DNA of 61,375 bases from Ichthyophonus hoferi (Eukaryota; Opisthokonta; Ichthyosporea; Ichthyophonida; Ichthyophonidae): the NCBI GenBank assembly GCA_002751075.1, contig NAOQ01000163.1, positions 52,753-114,127 of the forward strand, given 5' to 3'. The notes beneath the pieces were generated by a model. The model was given only the letters and a program-made list of their open reading frames with translations. It did not search any database and was not told the DNA's origin. Both the position numbers and the translations under genes were made by a program. Positions 36,683 to 50,300 of this stretch are shown in pieces (the first letter of the stretch is position 1; the number at the start of each line of letters is the position of its first letter).

Positions 36683-39645
36683 TCATATTTTAGGTGGTTT
36701 TGAAGCGTAGCGATAAGAGTAAGTATTGGTAAAAAAAGTCTTTGATGATTCGTAAGATAGAGGCGGCTCTACCCAATAAGATTGTGATAATATACTACCC
36801 ATATAAGATTCTAAATATGGATCAATATTCATATAGCAGGATGGCTTCTTGGTGCTAAAGGAGAGAAGCTGCGGTGGAAGGGCCAATAGAATTAGTTGTT
36901 GATCGATCAATAGTCAATGGGATGAGGTATATGTATGTATAAATATGGGCTAAAGTTGTATCATATTGCATAATGCTATATCATATTACATTATATTGTA
37001 TTGTTGTATTGAATCCCATTGCATCGTACTATACCATGTAAAACTAACAAAAGGATAGGCATAGAGCGACATAAGCAGAGAAATGAACCCACAAGACATG
37101 GGGTAGAGGTAGTGGGAGGAAAAATAATGGATATGTATATGCAGAAATAGCTACCTTTTCCATAGAATGGCGAGGAATAATATAGCCACTAGCACACCTA
37201 TGACGTGTTACATGATGGACATTGGGGCTTACTTGGGTGCTGACCCCTTTTAGTGGTGCATGTCGTCCTGCACATCCACCAATAAACACAATGTCAAAGT
37301 CTGATGGAATCTGGTGAGTGAGTGGATGGAATTAGTCATAGTGACGTATGGCCTGAGACCTATCAATGATGCTGGATTAAAGTACTTGATAAGGCGTGGT
37401 ATAATTGTTTGTTACAGTAGCTATCTCATAGGGCTTCTATTCTACTCTCTGTCGTGTATATATGTATGTATGTATTTATGTATGTATGTTCTTGTTACAT
37501 CCTAATGCTTAAAATATTGAAACACTCGACTTTATTCATACATACACATATACAATAATCGATATATATAAACACCAAATATGCTTGCTCATATTAACAT
37601 GTGACCTGTGACTTATCAGTGCTAGATAATTTTGTAAATGAATAATTGGATTTGTCACATTCCGTTCATTATATTTAAGTAAAAGTAACTATCGAATTAT
37701 CTAACATCCTTTGTTCTACATATAGACATAATTAAATCTTTTTCTCTTTGTTTCTATTGCCCAATTTAAAATATAATTACGTCATACCATATTCCAATTT
37801 CAATCGTTTTATCTCCGTCCCTTCATCTCGAAGCATTCATGTCAATTAAAACTAGCCCTATATCGTTCCGCTCATGCTACTCATTTATACATATAATCAA
37901 AATTTAAACCAGAAACAATAAAGTTTTTAAATATCTATATACCAATTATCTACTTGATATTCATTCCTGGCTGAGCCAAAAGCCAGGTAAGCTAGAATTA
38001 GCACATTTAAAATTAAAACAGTATCCCTTACCTGATTCAAATAGATATCCAATCGGGCATTGAATTGCGGCACAAACAGTGCATCATCTTCTAAAACTAA
38101 GAGCCTTTCCATACCCTGATCTAAGGCCTTCTGCCACATGTCAAAGTGTTGTCGTTGATTGGCAATTCTCCCTAGCAACCCAGGAGATAGTCGTTCCAAC
38201 TTAGTGTCGTTATCAGCTTGATGCGTAGGAATATACCTTTTAATATGGCATGTCTGAACGAAAGAAGCCACATATTAATTTTAAACATTTAAAAATTGAA
38301 CTGAAAATTGAAAAATAGAGTTGGCCTTGTTTTTTGTCTTACATAACCTTACACTAGAATATATTCGACAAATCATTAAAGTCACTCAAAAGAAGCACGA
38401 ATGAGACAGCTTCACTAGGCAGCGTAGGTCTGAATATATGATGCCATCATGGTATGCCGTTGGTATTTCTTTCTTAACCCGACTCTAGGGAAATCCAATT
38501 CATTGCTCTAGGAGTTTTATTACCCAAGTACTTCTTTCTTTACCAATTTATTTAAAGCTTAGCAACCAATGAATTCCACAAGTTATAAGCTATATGCCCC
38601 GGCTAGCAGTTAATTCCGGGCGAGAAAAAGACAGTAATGAAATTATATATTTTTTTAAAAAAAGTAACTACAGCTATATGTCCAGGTTAGCCGTTAATTC
38701 CAGGGGAAGAAGAAGACGGGAATGAAAAAAAAAATTGAAAAAAAAAAACTTAACTGGAGAAAGAGTGAGTGAGGTGTGTATAATAATACGTAAAAATATG
38801 CTTAAATATATTACACTAAAGATAAATACCTATGGGAATATAACCAATATTCATACACATAAAGTGTATTCTAGTATTATAGCCAAGTAACTTTACACCT
38901 CTAACACTACCACACTTCCCTTCTAGCCCTTATCTCTCTTACTTGCTCTATCTCCTGTCAACCTATTCCGTAACCATAGTTACAAAACAACATATACCTC
39001 TTAGTAAGATATTAACCTAGCATATATTCACACATAAAAATACAGTTTTACTTTTTTTCAAGGCTTTATCTGAATAAATTTATTACCATACACCAATAAA
39101 ACTGTAGATATACATATATATCTCCTACATATATACCTAGCTACCCACCTACACACACATACCTTAATATGTGTACTAGTTAATATACTTTTAGCATCAG
39201 TCCACATTAACTTACTCATCTCCTCCACATTACTCGGGTCCAGAACACTCTCTCTATCCCAGTTACTACATAGCTGATACTTTGTTATGCCATGCTCGAA
39301 CATTTGCTGGGCTATAAAGGCGGCCCTTTCATGTGCCAAATGGTAATGAGATATATATATCTGACTTATGTTATGTTTTAGCAATACATCGTCACCCTTC
39401 AAGTCCTTTAAGAGTTCATAATCACCATATAGCCATGAATATACTTCAGTTAGAGTCCAGGCGTGCTGTCCTAGTTGCATAACAAAGAAGAACCTCCCCT
39501 CCCCTCCTTCTAAACAACACTCCCATAATAGATAGCCTCTGTATATTACATATATGCTTAATGCGGCAAGAATATACGACAATAGTGACGCAAGCCGCCT
39601 ATTTAACCCCCACCCACCCCTATAATAAAGCCCTGTCACACTCAT
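36683..39645 (-). CDS. GT25-like glycosyltransferase, type II membrane protein, 348 aa
   Basis: Four phase-0 exons in gene order: 39163-39645, 38032-38253, 37155-37310 and 36683-36868. ATG at 39645. A single hydrophobic anchor lies at about residues 18-36, after a short basic tail. Family blocks of GT25 (collagen beta-galactosyltransferase and LPS glycosyltransferase group) follow in order: AHERAAFIAQQMFEHGI, the IANQRQHFDMWQKAL stretch in the place of the usual GC-x-SH block, then RLLVLEDDALFVPQF with the metal- and nucleotide-binding EDD at 216-218, then SDFDIVFIGG at 238-247, ASGYIIPRHS, and the C-terminal NIDPYLESYM. Likely a Golgi galactosyl- or related sugar transferase; the substrate is unknown. 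The SH of the classical block is replaced, which may mark a divergent subfamily. An ATTGG (CCAAT) element lies about 55 bases upstream of the start. It looks intact. Confidence 0.86.
38588..38727. repeat. Imperfect 84-bp direct duplication in GT25-like intron 1
   Basis: Two copies begin AGCTATATG at 38588 and 38672, share GTTAATTCC and a purine-rich tail ending AATGAAA, and differ at scattered bases. It is a simple local duplication. Confidence 0.75.
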
Positions 39646-40560
39646 TATTAATGTTTGCTTTAGAATAATGCAGTTAAAACGTAGTCTAATATCCAGGTCA
39701 GGTCAGCCAATTGAAAACGAAATTTTAGAGTTTGTGAAACTTGCATTTTAAACAAATCTAACAATCTTATCCGAATAACATTTACTTTGCAGTAGTACTT
39801 ATATACCCAATAATAATAGGATATTAAAATATATGTCATGTCTCAAAATTCCGGAGTTCCTTGAGAATCACCAACCAGATATTATCTTTTGGGAGCTTCA
39901 ATGGGATGGTAATCTACCAATAGAAATGCCGCACACACCCTAACATATGCATATAATTACAGGACTTCTACCATTGGCTGGTTCAATTCTGTCGATCAAT
40001 TGTCTAAAATGGGGATTTGGCACAAATATTACATTAGCGTTGCACAAACGATTTTTCCAGATTACATATGTAATAGGTAATTGCTAATGATATTAAATTA
40101 TTATAAATATGTATAAAAAACTTTAAATTAATTAAATATTCATGTTTTAACAGTAATACCATATATTGTAGTTTTCCCATGTGTTTAATTCATCGCTTCG
40201 TCATCCTGCTAAGATAAATCGAGATAACTTAATGTCTTATCATATTTTCACTCCGTGTATGGAAAAGAACACGCTTAAACGCGCCTTAATTCGGTATTCT
40301 CTACTTATTATTGTTAATAACTACTAACGATCAAACAGGTCGATTACAACACTACCCATGCGCCTACTCCAAAAGTAAACATGCCTAGCAAAGTTTATGC
40401 AACAAAGAGCTCAAGCAATACCTGCTAACACCTTATTATTATGACTTAATAAAATTAAAATGTCCAATCACTATTGACTACAATTTTGGATATAATCATT
40501 TGACTAACTCAACAACCAATTTAGGCAATGAATTGCTTAAAACAACAAGATTCACCTCTA
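39646..40560. other. Intergenic, promoter side of GT25-like gene
   Basis: AT-rich. A CCAATT motif at about 39699 may serve the GT25-like gene on the minus strand. Nothing else is recognised before the copia remnant begins. Confidence 0.5.
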
Positions 40561-41839
40561 AGGTCTCATAAAAACTGGAAGCCGACCATATTTTCAGCCA
40601 ATGGATTGCTGACATTATCTATATTATCCTAAAACGAATCTATGGAGATTACTTGTCGAGAACTTCCTAGTTGGGCAATGCTTCATTCAACAATGGCTCA
40701 TTTTAACCAGATTCCAATAGACTCAACAGTGGTACATAGTAACACCTCAAGGACTGGAAAGAATCCTTCTTTAACTGCTTCCTGAAGACACCAAAAGAAG
40801 CAACACTCTACATGTTGATTTCACCCCAGCTTCCCTGTTAATCATACAACTGCAACCTGCAGCTTAAATAAGAATAGTCCCAAATATGGGAAAACCTTCT
40901 CTTCAAGAAAGACAGGTTTAGCACCAGGCTCAATTCCTATTATGATTAACAACACCCATATAATACTGCTATTCCCATACGTAATCTGCATTCACTTAAC
41001 GTATGTGACAACTCTCTCCCAGTCACCAATGAAGACCTTTTCCCAACTGGAAGCTTCCTCATTGATAGTAGCTGTTCAAGGCACATCTGCATTGAATGCG
41101 ATGCCTTCTCATTTGTTACCAGTAGTTTAGAACTCACCCTTGCTAATGACACCATTGTCAGTACAACCCACAATGGTACCATCACATTGAGTTTGACAAT
41201 AAATGGCCAGATATGTCATATTGTCCTTTCCCAATATCCTCTTCATGCTAGGAATCAGACATAATCTACTTTCGATCACTGCCTTGTAAGATCAAAATTG
41301 TTCTGTCACATTTACTGGCACTATAGCCACAATCCATAATGGTGACACCCCTCTGCTAGAAGGCTTTCCTTGGAAAGAATATATTTTCAACTCCTTCTTC
41401 AGATGATTCAACAACTAATGCTAATTACTGCTGTTCAGAATAATAAATAGAGACAGGAGCGTTTATGTAACTTATATTCGTTTAGAGAGAGAGATAATAT
41501 CAAATGTATCAGAAGCTTATGCTCTTCACATTTGTGTGGGGGGCGGAGCTGGTCGACCAGTGCCTTTATTAGCTAATGCAGTTTACATTTATACATATAT
41601 CGTTTCTAGGATGGCTCTTTAGTCATCTATTTCATTGGTGTAACTACTTGCATATTATGTGCTGACAAAGCCAACACGTGGAAAGATATTACGGAATTAA
41701 ATCATGATACAACTAACTAATCTTGAGCCACGATCATTGATATATTTATTATTTGGGCTTCAATCGAACCTTCTTATTCATCTGTAGTTGGCGATCTTGT
41801 AGCAACTGCTATGCTCCACCAGTCCCTAAGAGTAAAAAG

Positions 41840-41969
41840 AACATACGGACAGCATATTTCCTGCGGGATTTCTACTATGTCAACTGCGTCTAGCAAGACA
41901 GATCCTAAAAATACTAACCCTAGGCACTACAAGGAAGTCATACGTACATATGATGAAATACAATGGATA
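41840..41969 (+). repeat. Left copy of a 130-bp exact duplicate beside the second gap
   Basis: From AACATACGGACAGC to ATACAATGGATA, identical over all 130 bases to 42343-42472. It ends exactly at the first N. Confidence 0.97.
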
Positions 41970-42342
41970 NNNNNNNNNNNNNNNNNNNNNNNNNNNNNNN
42001 NNNNNNNNNNNNNNNNNNNNNNNNNNNNNNNNNNNNNNNNNNNNNNNNNNNNNNNNNNNNNNNNNNNNNNNNNNNNNNNNNNNNNNNNNNNNNNNNNNNN
42101 NNNNNNNNNNNNNNNNNNNNNNNNNNNNNNNNNNNNNNNNNNNNNNNNNNNNNNNNNNNNNNNNNNNNNNNNNNNNNNNNNNNNNNNNNNNNNNNNNNNN
42201 NNNNNNNNNNNNNNNNNNNNNNNNNNNNNNNNNNNNNNNNNNNNNNNNNNNNNNNNNNNNNNNNNNNNNNNNNNNNNNNNNNNNNNNNNNNNNNNNNNNN
42301 NNNNNNNNNNNNNNNNNNNNNNNNNNNNNNNNNNNNNNNNNN
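41970..42342. other. Assembly gap of 373 N
   Basis: Unknown bases inside copia fossil B, bounded on both sides by the same 130 bp. Confidence 0.99.
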
Positions 42343-42472
42343 AACATACGGACAGCATATTTCCTGCGGGATTTCTACTATGTCAACTGCGTCTAGCAAG
42401 ACAGATCCTAAAAATACTAACCCTAGGCACTACAAGGAAGTCATACGTACATATGATGAAATACAATGGATA
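42343..42472 (+). repeat. Right copy of a 130-bp exact duplicate beside the second gap
   Basis: Identical to 41840-41969 and begins exactly after the last N, as expected when overlapping contig ends were scaffolded instead of merged. Confidence 0.97.
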
Positions 42473-43830
42473 ATGACAATGTACACTGAATTGAGCACTA
42501 TCAATAAGTTCTACACTTGGACATTTGTTCCATGAAACAAGATCCCAAGAGATACTACAATTCTTCATACCTGCGGATATTCCACAGGAAACATGATTCA
42601 AATGACAATGTAGCACAACATAAAGCTCATCCACGTGCCCAAGGTAGCATGGAAGTCAAGAATAAGGACTTCTTTAATATTTCATCCCCAATAACAATAT
42701 TGGTTACTATTAAGACCTTACTTGCCATTGTTGTTACATGTCAGTCCAATCTGACACAACTAGACATTTTCTGGGCATGTCTGCATGCTTGTTTTGATAA
42801 ACCCGACTATATGCTTCAACTTAATGATGGAGGACGTCAATCATTCTAATTGGATCTACAAACTGCCCAAATGACTCTACAGTCTCCATGTTAGTGGTCT
42901 GTGCTGGGACCAAATACCAGATGTGTTTTCAAGAACTCAGAGCATGTACTGAGCTGGCTGAGACCCCTGCCTCTACAATTCCCATTCCAAGAGCTGATTC
43001 CTGGCCTTGTGTTGCCATGTGGATGGCATCCTCATAGTCTATGAACACTTCAACAAGGATACACCTGTCAAAACCTTTGGTCACTACTTCTCCACGAGAA
43101 ACAATGGATAATTCATGAATTTTCTCAGATACACTATCCAAAAAATCTGATCAAAGTATGAAGCTTTTCCAAGCTGGATGCATCAAAGCATTAATCAAAT
43201 CCAACAGACAAGAAAATGGTTACCTGATTCATTTTCCCATTCTTCCAGAACATATCAAAGAAACCGCAATAAGTAATCTCCACTTGGAGTTACGCAATGT
43301 AACAGCCTATCAGAGTTTAATTGGTTCTTTACTTTGGATTGCCAAATCTAGCTGACCCAATTGGCAATTTGCAGTTAGCTATCTTGCTAAATACTCTGGT
43401 TAATCTATGAAAGTGATTTGGGAAATTGCTATGCACCTCCTGAGATACCCCACTACAATGATTGTATAGTGCATCATCTACAAGAAGTTCCCTCTGATAA
43501 TCACTGCATTCTCTGACACCGACTTTGCTGCTGACTCGCACATTCCAAAGCACACCAGATACATAGTTAATTTAGCTGGAAGATCAATTAATCGGTTCTC
43601 CCAAAACCAGAGCATCAAAACCCTATCAGCTACTGAAAGTGAATATACTGCCATGTCTACCACTGGTCAGCAAATCTCCTATAGACAAGGATTTCAAGGC
43701 TACACCTTGTCCCAATGAGCTGATGGCCATTGACTGCCGAGCCAAGACAATGTCCAATACTAAATTTAAGTGCTATTCAGTTATCGCTTACTGGACCATC
43801 TAAATGTGAGTTATTATTTAATTAATAAGA

Positions 43831-44380
43831 ATAAGTCATGCTGATAATCATCCAATTAAAGTTTTGATTGTAGCAATTAATAAAACGGTAAATTATTGCT
43901 AATTTTCATTGGTTATGAGGAAAAAGCTATTAAGATTGGTTGGAGAAATGTAATAAACACCAATCGATGCTATTAAAGTGCGATTAAATACTAATCATGG
44001 TTACCCAATGATAATTCTTAATTAATATTACAGAACTATAGCATAATTCTAAACTATCCCAATACACACCTCGCATAAAACATAGAAGTAAGAGAAGTAA
44101 GATAAGCAATAATTTGATTGTCATTGAGAAAATAAAAAACAAAAAGGAAGAGGAAAATGAAGGAAAATATATATTTTAATACGACTTGATGACCAAAAAC
44201 AATGAAATAATATCAAAACTAAAAGTGCATAAAAAGATAGCAAAAAGAAAAAAAAATCATGTATATATTTTTATTGAGGATTAACTCAGTTAATCCTGGG
44301 TAGAATACATGGAAAAAGAGACAATGATTCGATCAATAACAATGGTACAAATAAATATAGGCTTATTAACAACCAGCTAG
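43831..44380. other. STT3 3' flank
   Basis: AT-rich spacer between fossil B and the STT3 stop codon. It contains a minus-strand AATAAA at 44270-44275 and otherwise nothing recognised. Confidence 0.55.
44270..44275 (-). promoter_or_regulatory. Candidate STT3 polyadenylation signal
   Basis: AATAAA on the minus strand about 105 bases past the STT3 stop at 44381. It is a plausible distance, but chance is not excluded in AT-rich DNA. Confidence 0.4.
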
Positions 44381-47300
44381 TTACTTCGCTGCGGTCTTCT
44401 TTCCTTTCTTACCCTGTTATGAGAGAGGAGGGGAAGCAATCGTTAGATATATAGGCTAAGACATGATGCAATGATGTACGCTTAGCCAATAATTCTGTGT
44501 TATTTTATCTTATTTTACTCCATCAATAGGAAAGCAGATCAGTGGCAGCTCAATTTTATTGAAATGTAAATGGTTATTAATTAAAAAAGACAGTATAATT
44601 CGCTATATATTCATGTATATCTATGTTGTGTCATTGCAAATATAGACACTACAATATCATAAACATGGAGCAACTAATTATTATATAAAATATATAAATA
44701 TTATTTGGAAAAGAAAGAAGTTTAGATTATTTATATCAGTGTTATAAATATAATGTAAGTACACAGGAACAATGCACACACATATATATATATATATAGG
44801 CATCGCCTAGTCACACAACAATGGCATGTTTCTACTTTTTTAATAATATCTGTAAACAAACCCATAAATACAACAATATTGATGAAAGTTCTGGGGAAAG
44901 AATAATAATACGTATACATATCACGTAATAAAAGCATCAGCTTTCGTATTATACAAACCTCTTTTACTACCTACACATAATATGTAGTATGTTAGCAAAG
45001 GACTTTTTTAATTAGTATATGATGCGGTTGTATATACATACATATACATATATATGCGTGTTTGATAGTGCCTAGTATGTATATATCAATGCATAGACCT
45101 AGATAGATATCCACACATGGAAATACTGTACTATACTATGGTACCAAGAGACTTACAGCAGATAGTTTGAGTGCAGGTGCATCTCTGGCTGCATCCTTTC
45201 TGACCTTGTAGATACGGACCAGCCAGTGTTCAGATGTATACACTTCATCCATGTGCTAAGAAAAAGAAAAGAAAGGGGTGGAGTGAGAAGAGAGAAGAAA
45301 AAATCGTGATAAAAAGGCAAACAAAAGATATATAGAGAAAAAAAAAGAAAAAAAGAGAGAAACAAGATAGAGATAACACAAGGAGTAGGTAGGTACAACA
45401 GTCAGCCAGTATGTCTATGTACTATATACTATAGTATAATAACTACCTCCATACATACTATTCTCCAAGTAAAACAATGTGGCTACGCTACATATATGCT
45501 GCATCACTCAACATGAATATGATAGTTTATTTTAAGTTAAACAGATCATTGTCATGTTTTAAGCAATTTAGGTTGCCGGAACAAAAGGTACCATTTCACC
45601 TCTGATCTTAAAGCAATTATCAATAATTATAATCAAGCTTTCTATTAGGAAAATAAAAGTCGAATAAAAAATATAGAATTCAATCACGGCTTCTCTATTA
45701 CAAGACTATATAGATGTCCTCTACATAGGTTTTCTAATTAGGATTCTGATATGAAATATGACTCCATATATACATGCATAGGTATAAAAGGATAAACTAT
45801 AAATAATGTGATATATCCATCTATATATTTCAAGTAACCTGTTAAATCTACACCATAAACACTGTAAATAATACTAGCAATAGTAGTTTAGATGTGTATA
45901 TCCATACATACATACATACATATATATACATACCTCAAACTTAATGTTAGTGCGTCCTTGTTGGGCATTTCTAACCCTGTCATATCCTTGATACTGAGGT
46001 AGTTCATCAAAACGATAATAACTCATCATATACATGAGTGAGTTTTTCATTGCCTGTAGAAGTATTAAAATTTCAAAATAAAAATTAGTCGATTGTGTCA
46101 CAAAGAATTACCTTGAAAATCCCATTTCTACTTTAGAATACGTAAATGTATGAAATATCATAATACTATCTATACAATCTTGTATTTCAACATTTTAAAA
46201 ATCTTTTATAGGATAAGTTATAGTCAAAACCTCACTTCACTTCTACACTATATTATACGATGATAATGCTCATTTAGGTATCTTAATACGTCTAACGAAA
46301 ACCTTATTGTCCACCATCCACCAAACACATTCTATATATACATGAACACACACACATATATATATATATATACAAAACACAAGCATGGTTACCTCGGGAG
46401 CCTGGGCATCTATACGATATTCACCACGAGGAGTGAAGAAATCAGTTTCCTGTATAAGGTCAGGGTGCTCACCCTATATGTGTAAAGAGCGAGAGAGAAA
46501 GGAAGAAAAACATTAGGGTGTAAATAACTTGCTGTACATTTCTTGTTCTGTCTAGAATCAGTTGCTATTTAATAATGTAAAATGACGAGAGAGCTTTGGT
46601 TTTATTTATGTTCTTTGTAACAAAGTGTATATGTGTATGTATGTACTACTGTTTCTTGGGCATGGGTGTAGTACTTGAAATGGTGTACCACGCTATTATA
46701 TTATGCCATAAAAAATATTACAATAAAAAATATTATACCATAACCATACCATATCATATTATTGAGTAAACAGCCTTACTTTATAGTAAATTATTGATGC
46801 AACAAAACGAAGGTACTACTAAAACAGAACAGAATGAGAAAAATATGACATAAATTGGAAGGTGTGCGTAATATACTATCATATAATATAAATTTGCATA
46901 ACAATACAATCTACCAATGTTATCAAATATACAAAGAGCGTAGGATGAAAATCCAAACAAGCTCCATTGTTTTTTTTTTAAAAAAATTCTAACAGTTAAA
47001 AAATCAACAAAAAAGCAAAGCATTATATAACTTTATAATGACAATGTATATATTTATACCGACTAATCAGTAGTATATAAAATATTAGTAAATGGAGATT
47101 GGCAAAAAATAATTTAACATAACAACTAAATTTTAATAGATATGACATTATATAACATAGGTGGTCTACGTTATGTTACTCACCTCGGCAATGCGGACCA
47201 TCCACAGGAACTTGTTGATATCATCCCCAGAATAGCCCAGTACTCCACCAAATATAACCAGTACATAGTCTACATCTAAATGCTTCATGATCTGTGGTCA

Positions 47301-50300
47301 AATAGGGTCGGTATTCGTGTTAGTGCTAGTAGACATATACATCCATTCATAAATATTGATACCTGCATAGCAGAGTATAAAACACCTTTTCTTAGGGTAT
47401 GATTAATATAATATAATTAATATCTTTTATATTGATAATATTACTCTATCTGTCTTTTTTTTATAGTAAATAGGTATAGATAGGTTAGGTGAAGTAATAA
47501 ATAGTTGGTGAAGAGATAGAAATATAAAAGAAAGGAACAACGTGATCAAAACAATGAATGAACTCAAGCATCTATATCTATGATAGTAAGTATGTATGCA
47601 TGTGTATACGTGGTGTGTAACACTAAACACAACACGACATCCTACCTTATACGCTTCGGTCTCGTTTGAACCCATGGCCAAACCAACCATGGCAATATGA
47701 CTAGAGACGTAATGTAACATCTGTTAGCATCATGAACATATATATGCATACATATATACAAAGAGGAAAAAGAGATATAAAAGATATGCATGGATAATGG
47801 TATAGTAGATTATTATATATAAAGGTGTTGTTGTATGAGAGTATATAGGGTAATATTGTGTTGTGATAGGAATAATGAAGGCCCGATATATATATATATA
47901 TATATATATATTAAGTAGACGAAAAATCCATAATAATTGGTAAGATGAAAGAGGAAAGAGTAGTGACAGGAAGATATACATAGACATATCAGACACTACA
48001 CATGCAATAAAGGGTTTATAGCTCACAGTGATATATATAATATGTTAATAAGAACTAGTCATTGGTTTGTAGTAATGATTGCCTTTCCCAGAGGGCCGTA
48101 CAGGGGAAGTGAGCACAGGTAATATGATATGTATGACCCATATATGGTTATTTCCCAATGTCTTCTGCTTAAAACAGTTGCCAAAAAAGAGAAACCATGA
48201 TAATGTATACAGATAATAATATATCTCGTCCTACCTATTATTCCATGTGTTGTTGTCTACCAAGGTAGTGCGATTGGAGAAACCCTGTGTAAAGGAATGA
48301 TATAATTGGACACAGGTCACAGGTTTCTAAATACACCATGGCACACTACCAATCATACTGAATCAATATTACTAATTTTAGCTGTGATGACTACTAGGCA
48401 TGTACAATTAAATGAATTATTATTTTTATTGCCATTATCTAGCTAATAGAATGAGGTTAAATTAATTGACGAGCCACTTGTGCAAGTACAGTCAGAGGAA
48501 TGCAAATAGCTGTTAATTAATCTATGTTCGGCATTAATTAGAAGCAGGTCGTTGGCTCATCTATAAACATATATAAACATATATATATATTAAAATAGCT
48601 AAATGGTAATCTAAGGCTGAGAGTAATGGAGAGATATGAGTATAATATATGTGTGTGCACTATTATATATGAAATACCTACTGTAGTATACAATAGTGTA
48701 TCACAGTATGGATAAAAGAAATCATATGTAACATATCGCTTCGTAATTATTGGTTGTAATACCCCCCTTCCTCCCAACTTAAATATCACTGTCAATTACA
48801 TACAACTCTATGATAGTCTATAACAACCTACAGTTAGGTATAGCTAATAGCCCGTATATAATCATGCATAAGCATATTATATATAGATAAATAATACAAT
48901 AACCCATCTATAGACCTATATATATTGTAAAGAGTATTGTGTGCCAGTCTGAACACTTACACTAATCTGGTAGCCATAATCCCACCATGACATAATATTT
49001 GCGTCATCAGCCGTGTTCTTATTCATCCAATAGTAAGCCTCACGGAAATCATCCAAGATCACACGGCCACCAAATCTGTACCATTAATTAATAATTAAAT
49101 TAAATAAAGTAAGTCGTGACTTTGAACCGACTATAATAGAGTATAGGATAACTGTGCACTGGTTCACTATAATATAATATAGCTCTGATTGAAGAAAATC
49201 GTATTGGAGATTATGACCGACATTTGATTGCCCAATTGTCACCACCAACGTAATAAAATAACATATATGGAATATATATATATATTATAGGCATATTCAA
49301 TTGAAAACCAAGCTATAATATTTTTCTACTAAATATATAATAATAATAGAGGCCTATTCAAAATTGTTAGCCAATCATATTTCCCTTATAAAAATCATCT
49401 GTTATATTTTGTATGTTAAGCCCTTTCTCTTTCTTACAAACAATGATTATTTAGATATAATTATAATTATAAATCTTAGCCAATGCCTAACTATATTATA
49501 AAGCATGGCCCAGGAGCAACGTAATCACAGTTAATTATAGTCAATTAAAGGTGTTGTAGCAGGTAGAGGCTATACAACAGATGTATAGATGCTGTCTATT
49601 ATACACAATAGTATATAGAGAGAGTACAAAATAGACCATTCAAAAATAAAACACACAACCATACAAGACAATACGATAGGACATGATATGATATCACCAT
49701 ATATACACACATATATGCTAGTACTATCTTTACAAAAAACCAGACAGACCATAAAGGAGCGGGAGAGAAGGGAGGTGATGTAAGTATTTAATATAATATG
49801 GCAACTTACCTATCATTCATAGCCAGGACAACAGAAGGAGAAGAGTAAGCGGTGTTGGTAACATAGGTGCAGTGAAGGGAGAACTGGACGAGAAGGAAGC
49901 AGCAGGACAACACTACCATGAGAGTAGGAATAACACCAGGCCTCTCCCTAGGAGTACTGTCACTAGCTCTGTGTATAAATCAAAGTAAAATAATGGTTAA
50001 GTGTAAATATGATCATTTGCTGATATATATAGTTACATTGATTGGATTAGGTGGTATAGGGATTAATCAATGAATGCTAATCTGCTAATGACAGATATTT
50101 TGTTTTAATTGAAGTAATTAAATAATTAAATAATTAATGATTTATTGGTACATTGTCATCGCCTAGATTGGATGATGGAGTACTTAATTAACCAGGAATT
50201 AATTGCTGTATTTCAAAAAAGAGGTAATGCAATAATGTCGGTATATGTCAAATTAAATACGCGTCTAGCCCTTATATACATACACATGTCAAACCATCTC

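Larger units (their letters stand above)
40560..43830 (+). mobile_element. Ty1/copia-type retrotransposon fossil B
   Basis: Second plus-strand copia fossil. Visible in order: an aspartic protease stretch near 41040-41200 (an LIDSS core with the conserved flanks), the start of the reverse transcriptase near 41920-41969, repeated after the gap at 42423-42535 (RHYKEVIRTYDEIQWIMTM), the RT C-terminal block ending IGSLLWIAKSS near 43355, and RNase H near 43500-43660 with a SATESEY motif, then the pol tail to about 43800. The protease and RT blocks resemble those of fossil A, so both probably belong to one family. It is broken many times, old, and has no recognisable LTR pair. It contains the second N-gap. 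Confidence 0.86.

Noticed and set aside
37927-38031. Continuation of the GT25-like exon 2 frame into LILNVLILAYLAFGS
   Set aside because: A good GTAAGG donor at 38031 and the exact phase match to the exon at 37310 show this is intron.
41811-42535. Open frames across the second gap on both strands
   Set aside because: Open only because of N bases. The real content is copia fossil B.
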